A DNA stretch of 64,000 nt, taken from Rutstroemia sp. NJR-2017a BVV2 (lineage: Eukaryota; Ascomycota; Leotiomycetes; Helotiales; Rutstroemiaceae). The DNA lies in assembly GCA_002946415.1 (NCBI GenBank), contig NJPS01000010.1, positions 1,364,001 through 1,428,000 on the forward strand. Reading direction: 5' to 3'. The notes under the pieces were generated by a model, which worked only from the letters and a program-made list of their open reading frames with translations, did no database searches and was not told the DNA's origin. This document shows positions 57,801-64,000 of the stretch, piece after piece (the first letter of the stretch is position 1; every line of letters begins with the position of its first letter). A program made the translations under genes and the position numbers.

Positions 57801-59673
57801 CTGACGAACCTTTCGAGGAAATTCCTGGTGAGGAACCCCAAACAAATCCTGATACAGAACCTACCGACATGGTGGAGGGCCTCGCGGACCTCAACAATGA
57901 GTCTTGCACGAACGAAGAAACTGAAACACCGAAAGATGGCGCAGAACTTGTCGAGGAAGCAGTCGCGGAGGCAGACGACACTCAGCAAAATTTCAGCCAG
58001 ACCGGATCTGACGACGAAGGTGGGGGAAGTGATGCTGATCATTCTTTGCTTGATGATATTCTGCCCGGAGCTGCAGAGTTGGCGGAGTCTCTTCGCACAG
58101 GCAAGCCGAATGCAGATATGTCATTGGAGATTCCTAAGCACGAGAGGTCTAGCTTGATGAAGATGTTAACAAACTTCTGGGCAGAGAGGTCCGCTAGTGG
58201 TTGGACACAACTTGAATATCCAATCAATGCTGGAGATCACATATTCATGGACTCAGATATCATCGTCAGAGAAGATGAGCCAAGCTCGTTAATCGCCTTT
58301 ACGCTATCATCCGAACATTACAGAGCCAAGTTGAATGACCTTCGAAAGCAGGAGCCAGCAGCTGCACATTCCCCTGAAGTTGAGCCCAAAACAGACACAC
58401 CAGATCTCTGCGAAGATGGTATCAATCAAGCAGAAGTCGAAACCTCTTTACTTCGTGCCACTGGAACGCATCTGGCGTATTCATTTGTCGACTCATCTGC
58501 GAGGATGCAATGTAAAATATTTTTCGCTGAGCAATTCGATGCTGTGCGACGCAAGTGTGGGGTGGCCGATCGTATCGTCGAATCTCTATCTCGTTGCCTG
58601 AAGTGGGATTCGAAAGGTGGAAAGACAAAATCTGTCTTCCTCAAAACACTTGATGATCGATTGGTTCTTAAGCAACTATCCCCCGTTGAGACTCAAGCAT
58701 TTCTCAAGTTTGCGCCTGCATATTTCAATATAATATCTGAGGCGCTGTTCCACGAGCTCCCCACTGTCATTGCGAAGATGCTGGGTTTCTTTCAAATCGT
58801 CATTAAAAATCCTGCCACAGGAACGGAGATAAAGTGGGATGTGCTCGTTATGGAGAATCTCTTCTACGACCGTTCACCAACCCGCATCTTCGATCTTAAA
58901 GGATCCATGCGAAATAGAAAAATCCAATCAACTGGAGAACAGAATGAAGTGCTTTTGGATGAGAATATGGTGGAATTCATCTATGAATCACCACTCTTTA
59001 CGCGAGAGGTAAGGAGACATACAGTTAGAGAGACGCGCACTAACTTTTTGTTAGCATTCTAAGAAGTTATTGCGGTCTGCAATTTTCAATGATACACTCT
59101 TCTTGCAGCGAAATGATGTGATGGACTATTCTTTAATGGTGGCTGTTGATGAGGTATGTATCCTGTAAGTCCTGATAGAATGCGGAAGCTGATGTTCGAA
59201 AAGGCCCGGAAGGAGCTGGTCGTTGGTATCATCGATGTTGTTCGGACTTATACATGGGTAAGATTCAGTCGTCATAAAATAATAATTCAGACTAACTTTG
59301 TAATAGGATAAAAAGCTCGAGTCCTGGATCAAAGGTAAATCATCAAAATCGCATATATCTTGTAAGTAGTACTGATTATTATTAGATCGTGGTTTTGCAG
59401 GAGGCGGACGCAATCGTCCTACCGTCACTTCACCCAAGGTAAGTTCTTTCTAAATAGCCACTCTTGGTTCATACCTGACAACATTAAAGGAATATAAGAG
59501 CCGTTTCAGAGAGGCCATGAATAGATATATTCTACAAGGTGATACATATCCCATCTCCATCATTTGTTGCTCTACTAATGCCATGAATAGCACCCAATAG
59601 TTGGCATCAGCCCCTAGATGGTCGACCACGGAGAGATTCGAGGCAGATGATTGACACCCCGAGGCAACTCTAG
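51809..59673 (+). CDS. FAB1: 1-phosphatidylinositol-3-phosphate 5-kinase (PIKfyve/Fab1)
   Basis: A 7200-nt first exon (51809-59008) and six short exons ending at the TAG at 59671-59673 give about 2519 aa; the long frame alone ends 117 residues early. FYVE finger at about residues 458-525: WMADDICKECFLCG, RRKHHCRTCG and LRMCKTC, which bind PI(3)P. Chaperonin-like (CCT) domain about 840-1110 (SFPIEYQRHQTSFMSLEP, GCTIALRGAS). Cys-rich Fab1 region about 1230-1640. PIP kinase domain from about 2195: LVLKQLSPVETQAFLKFAP, IFDLKGSMRNRK, then over the small exons NDVMDYSLMVAVDE (catalytic DYSL), VVGIIDVVRTYTW and the activation-loop region. Makes PI(3,5)P2 on vacuole/endosome, controlling vacuole size and acidification. 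Either of the paired ATGs at 51809 and 51812 could start. Confidence 0.96.
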
Positions 59674-61545
59674 TTTCAGAAAATGATTGTACATCACAAG
59701 GCGAATTGTATCGGTAATGCATACACGAGGGATCATTATGAGCGTTGGATTTAGAATGATCCGATGGGAAATGGATAGTGAGGCAGTTTTACCAGTCATG
59801 ATCGTAGAGCCATACCTAGACTACATTAAGTAATCTTGATACCCAAGAACGGAAGAAATAGGTGGTTTCTTGATAAGTATAACCATTTACTCATTGCTGC
59901 ATCATATTGAAATATACTGTCCATTATGTGTGGCAATACTGCTCCCGTCACTCTCAGCCACCTACCACGACGCGGTCAGGCAATCTACCCTTTGCAAAAC
60001 TTTCTAGGTCTTTCTCCAACTCTCCTATTTCCATTATGCCGAAATTCAACACATCCGGCTTTCTCTCTCTTGCTCCAGAATGAAATAAAACCCACCGCTC
60101 AGCGGCGTCTATTACTTGAGTACCTCTACATTGTGTTCTTCACATAAAGTCTTTATCTTACACATCATATTTTAATCGTCATCTTACAGTCCCATTAGTT
60201 TGACTCGCGAAACGCCGGCAGGTGGGAGCAGAGTCTTAGGGTTTTCATCTAGATGGTACACTCATATCGTGCATCTAATATCTGTATCCAAATCGAGCAA
60301 ATACTTCCACGGCCTCGAAGGGTTCTATCCAGAAAGATGGCGAGAATCAAGCAAGTAAGACTCCATATGTCCCTATTTCAACGACCGTCGCAAAGCAGTA
60401 TAGACACTTGGAGCTTGGCCCCGTTCTTGCGCCGGTAGACCTAATGATATGACTGAACTGCGTCTTATCCTTGTGTGAGAAGTCAGATATATATGCCATA
60501 GTAGTCACTTCACTAGAAGTGGCGTCACTTTTGGCTCATATCTTGCTAGAATGAATGGAAATTTGAATTGACGAAGCCTGATACTGAAGTCGGAAGGTTG
60601 AGATAGGATGATGGGAGGGGGAATCTGTTGAGGCGTATTGGGCCTGATGGGCCTAAAAGAGAGTGGCACAGCCCTGAAGGAAAGAATGTTGCCTTCAGAA
60701 GTAGGCCTATATGTAGGCCAGCTACCAGCACTGTGGCGATGCTTATAGGGTATAAATAGACGGTCCTTTACCACTGTAAAATAGGTAGAACAGTTGAATC
60801 AAGCACAAGCTACCCTTACTTTTAAATCCATTAAGCCTACAGGCACTATATTATTAGTACCATCCCGAAGAACCTCCAAGAGAATCCGTTCTAGGTAAGA
60901 ATGAAAAGGTAGGCTATACGACCGTGATTGGATCGCTTCAGTCTCTCCTGGCGTAGCAATGGAGCGGCAATGCTCGTGGGGGCGGTAGACGTATCTTGCT
61001 ACTCAGGAGGTCTGAGTGGCACGGTTTAGAATACAGTAGGTCAGTTCCGTCATTGCGCAGATACATCAAGACGATGGAGGGTATTTGGATATGCTTTCGT
61101 CGGAAAGATGAGATCCTTTTCCCCAATTGAACCGCGAACGGTATTGGGTTCATGAGGTAAGGGGCAAATTGTTGTGTGCATCCGTTCACTTTTGAAACGC
61201 GAGAATTAGAATCCTTCCGGCGTGGGCCCAAGATATGTGCCACACCATAGAAGGAAAGAGACCCCTTTTCTTGTGAGCTGCAGTATCGAGGAAGGGTCTC
61301 CAAAGCGAAACCTTACTGGTAACACAACTGAGATTCGTAAGGCAGAAAATAACGAAGACTACAACCTTGGGTAATGACAGCAATTCTGCCTATATGCTGT
61401 ACAAAAGCTTCGCAATCTTCCAAGGTCGTTTCATTTGGATTGTACCCCATCCTTCTCTCTTTTCCTTTACCAACTAGCCGTGAAAACATTGATATGATAA
61501 GACACTGATTTTCTCTGTTAATCAATACAGCTTCTACCATGATAA
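59674..61545. other. Gene-poor stretch, about 1.9 kb
   Basis: No gene, intact transposon or RNA recognised. It holds several broken short frames on both strands and a small hairpin CACTTCACTAGAAGTG at about 60507-60522. It could be an eroded element or plain spacer plus the upstream region of the next gene. Confidence 0.45.
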
Positions 61546-62510
61546 ATGCCACGCTCGATAAAAATGTTTGCAAACAAACTTCTCCTCTTGATCCATTCGT
61601 CACTCGTAGCATTCGTGTCCGCACAATGCTACAGTTACACCGGGGTATTAATGAACAGTATATACAAGCCGTGTAACGGATCTGCGCCGGTGAGCATGTG
61701 TTGCCTCCTAGGCTATGGGACGAGCCATAACGGCGGCGATCAGTGCGGCTCTGGATCTACCTATGGTCTCTGTGGCGTGACTGGAACTCAGCTGTGGAGA
61801 GAGTCATGTACAGACCAAACATGGCAGTCGCCTGTTTGTCTGAAGCTGTGCGTAGGAGGTAATCGATTCGCAATCTCCAGCGCAGCAGGTTTGAGAGCTG
61901 ACGAGACCGCCAAATAGCGAACGATACCGCGATCACTGCGTGTCCGGACGGAAGCTATTGCTGTGGGAAGAATGCGATGGATTGCTGTAACGCGGGACAA
62001 GGGAAATTCATCGTCAACAATCAGGTTGCGGACTTGGCGGCAGACAATTCGTCGACTATCGATGCCTCTTCCTCATCTTCAATGAGCATAGAGGTCGAAA
62101 CCACCACCGGGCCCTTAACTACATATGCCAGCGTGTCCACAAATATGTCCTCAATATCGGGTCTCATCACAACAATATACCCATCCCTCCCCGCGACTAC
62201 ATCTCAATCCCTATCCATTGCTTCAGGAACGTCTGAATCACATCCTCTAACTACAGGCGCACAAGCTGGTATAGCAGTTGGTGCAGGCATGTTTGTCATC
62301 ACGGTTCTCGCACTCGCGGCATTCTTCTCGAAATGGAAGTTAGGGAAAATATATGCTACAGAAAGAAGTCTTGACTCTGAGAAAACTGTGGTTGTCGAGG
62401 GTGACGTAAGATCTAGACGAATGCATGGAAACAGTGTAGAAGCAGATTCGGTATCTAGACCTGCGGAAATGGGTGATGGGAGGAGGGGAGAGCCAATAGA
62501 GATGCTGTAA
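61546..62510 (+). CDS. Cys-rich type I membrane protein, probably cell surface
   Basis: Two exons (61546-61858 and 61918-62510; 59-bp intron) make 301 aa. A signal peptide (LLLLIHSSLVAFVSA, ATGs at 61546 or 61564) precedes a Cys-rich ectodomain: QCYSYTGVLMNS, PCNGSAPVSMCC, GDQCGSGSTYGLCG, ESCTDQTWQSPVCLKLC, then across the intron CPDGSYCCGKNAMDCCNAGQ. A Ser/Thr-rich stalk, likely O-glycosylated, leads to one membrane helix (AGIAVGAGMFVITVLALAAFF) and a charged cytosolic tail of about 70 residues. The plan matches the widespread but mostly uncharacterised fungal family of wall-sensor-like proteins (WSC/Mid2-like layout without a WSC domain). Role as a wall or ligand sensor is inference. Confidence 0.82.
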
Positions 62511-63009
62511 GCACGGGGCGTTATGTAGGCTAGAGGGGGCGCATCGAGATTAACAAATATGTAATTGATGGTGATTCCGTGGTGTTGTAAGAGGGACAAA
62601 TTTGCTGTGGACACTATGTCATTCGTGGCTGATATGAGCCAAGCTCTCCTGCGTAGAAACAACAGGCCGACAACAATACCTCAAAGACAGTTAGATGATG
62701 AAAAGATAATAACATTTTATAATATCCGAGATATTTGTTTAACAATAGTGATTAGTTAAAAGAAATTGTCCCAAATCGGCCTTTTTTTCTACGCCGAAGA
62801 GCCAGGCTACTTAGCATAGCTCCAAGTTAAACCTGCTCAATACTTATACTTCGGACGAAAATGATGTAAGAAGATATAGTCTAAAAGGCAATTGGTAGTT
62901 TTGGGGCGCAAAATCGAATGGCAAATTACATCTGATTTTGTGTTTCATTACTTCATGTCTGCGTATTCGTCCTCGCCTCTATAGTAGCTATGGTATCAAA
63001 TCCCATGTA
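62511..63009. other. Intergenic between convergent genes
   Basis: About 500 bp of 3' flanks, AT-rich around 62700-62760. Nothing recognised. Confidence 0.5.
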
Positions 63010-64000
63010 TCAGAATAGCTCGCGAAAGCCAGAAGTTCCTCCTTCGAATTTTTTATCCGAGAAAGACACTGTTGGGGGCCCAGAGTCGGCAGACAGCCGA
63101 CTTCTTTCTGTATCGCCAATCACACCATCAATATTGGACTCAATCCACGATGTCTCTTTTCCAATCCAAAGATTGGCAAGCCTTCGATACTTCGCTAAGA
63201 GGCAATCAAATCTGCTCCTCTCCAGTGTCGCTAGAGATTCATTCCACTGCAAGATCTCCAATGAGTACTTGTAGAAGGAATGGTCCACATCGACATCCTG
63301 GTCACGGAAGTCCTTAAGTATGTCAACGTATTGCCCCTGTATATGCCTTGCTTCGCTAGTCGTCTCGGGCCGCAGAGGCTTGCCACGAATAGACTCAAAC
63401 CGGTTCTTATGACCTTGCAGCAATTCCTCTGCCATGACAGCAAGAGCGCAGAGATGGAACACCGAGCCGGTCTCCGAGATGACGCCAGAGGAAGCATCGA
63501 AGAGATTATACTTCACAGTCTGCCAGTCCTGGATATACCGAGTAACACCCCAAGTGACGCTCCATATTGGCCCAGAGGGTTGGACGTGATGTATAATGGA
63601 TGCCTTTAGAAGTTGTTTGGTGAGAGTCAAGCGCTCTGGGAAGGGAACATTTTCATCAATCAGCTTGAAGTGATTGCCTCCAGTTTGAGACGTGCCAAGG
63701 ATATTTGTGCAGTAAGCAGGATCTTTTAACCATGACATCGCACACTTCATGTATTCGCCATCTGCCTGCCACTTCCTTATCAAGGCGGCGAGAGCATGCC
63801 CAGGAGGATAAGATCTATGCACTAGCGGAAGAAGTTCGGACAATTTCATTGGGCGTGAAGGCAGTCTTCCATCGATATTCTGATTGAGCATTGTCGCAAC
63901 ATCATTTTCTTTCGCGCCATCCCCGAGAAGTAATTCATCTTCGCCTTTATGTTCGACCGGAGGTAGGTCAGGTAGCAAAAAATTATTGGCGTCGTGCGAG
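63010..64000 (-). CDS. Uncharacterised protein, 5' part beyond window edge
   Basis: The frame is open from the stop at 63010 to the window edge, about 330 codons, with no intron visible and no proper ATG near the edge (the codon at 63978 is TTG; the first ATG in frame is near 63890). So the gene begins outside. The sequence is hydrophilic, mainly helical in look, with PMKLSELLPLVHRSYPPGH and SVFHLCALAVMAEELLQGHK. The end is SGFRELF. I do not recognise the family. Long clean frame and even composition support coding. Confidence 0.65.
   Translation of the reverse strand, partial: SHDANNFLLPDLPPVEHKGEDELLLGDGAKENDVATMLNQNIDGRLPSRPMKLSELLPLVHRSYPPGHALAALIRKWQADGEYMKCAMSWLKDPAYCTNILGTSQTGGNHFKLIDENVPFPERLTLTKQLLKASIIHHVQPSGPIWSVTWGVTRYIQDWQTVKYNLFDASSGVISETGSVFHLCALAVMAEELLQGHKNRFESIRGKPLRPETTSEARHIQGQYVDILKDFRDQDVDVDHSFYKYSLEILQWNESLATLERSRFDCLLAKYRRLANLWIGKETSWIESNIDGVIGDTERSRLSADSGPPTVSFSDKKFEGGTSGFRELF

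Overview
The window is nuclear DNA of a filamentous ascomycete (Pezizomycotina). The genes carry short introns, mostly 45-90 bp, with GTANGT-like donors, CTAAC-type branch points and YAG acceptors. Several families are typical of these fungi: a HET-domain protein, a Ure2-like glutathione transferase, an Adp1-like ABCG transporter, a UDP-4-keto-6-deoxyglucose epimerase/reductase and long divergent intergenic spacers. A leotiomycete (Helotiales/Sclerotiniaceae-like) is my best guess, but that rests on general resemblance and is not proven. I rebuilt exon structures by hand, checking reading-frame phase across each proposed junction and family conservation.

Layout. 0-12 kb: a cytochrome-b5-domain membrane protein, the Mre11-complex subunit Nbs1, a small three-RPEL-motif protein, mitochondrial elongation factor G1 and, divergent from it, DNA polymerase kappa. 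12-24 kb: a membrane-anchored alpha/beta hydrolase, a secreted serine carboxypeptidase, a vacuolar Ca2+/H+ exchanger, a Pmp3-type proteolipid, two small uncharacterised Cys-containing proteins and a SET-domain protein. 24-37 kb is more accessory in character: glutathione transferase, HET-domain protein, a small membrane protein, a class I aminotransferase and, divergent from it, an Adp1-type ABC transporter with Cys-rich EGF-like ectodomain. 37-46 kb: squalene synthase (ERG9), a triose-phosphate-translocator-family transporter, a Caj1-type DnaJ protein with an apparent GC-AG intron, and the UDP-rhamnose-pathway epimerase/reductase. 46-60 kb: a long protein with an N-terminal TPP1/Tpz1/Est3-like OB fold (candidate shelterin subunit), divergent from FAB1, the PI(3)P 5-kinase. 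60-64 kb: a gene-poor stretch, a Cys-rich type I membrane protein, and an uncharacterised gene cut by the right edge.

Most genes are independent housekeeping units rather than a cluster. Three (NBS1, POLK, TPP1-like) serve genome or telomere maintenance; ERG9, FAB1, VCX1, PMP3 and the transporters serve membranes. I found no convincing CRISPR, rRNA, intact tRNA, intact transposon or secondary-metabolite cluster. The most promising unusual items are the TPP1-like protein, the compact RPEL protein, the GC-AG intron, and a tRNA-Gly-like/palindromic element near 44.4 kb.
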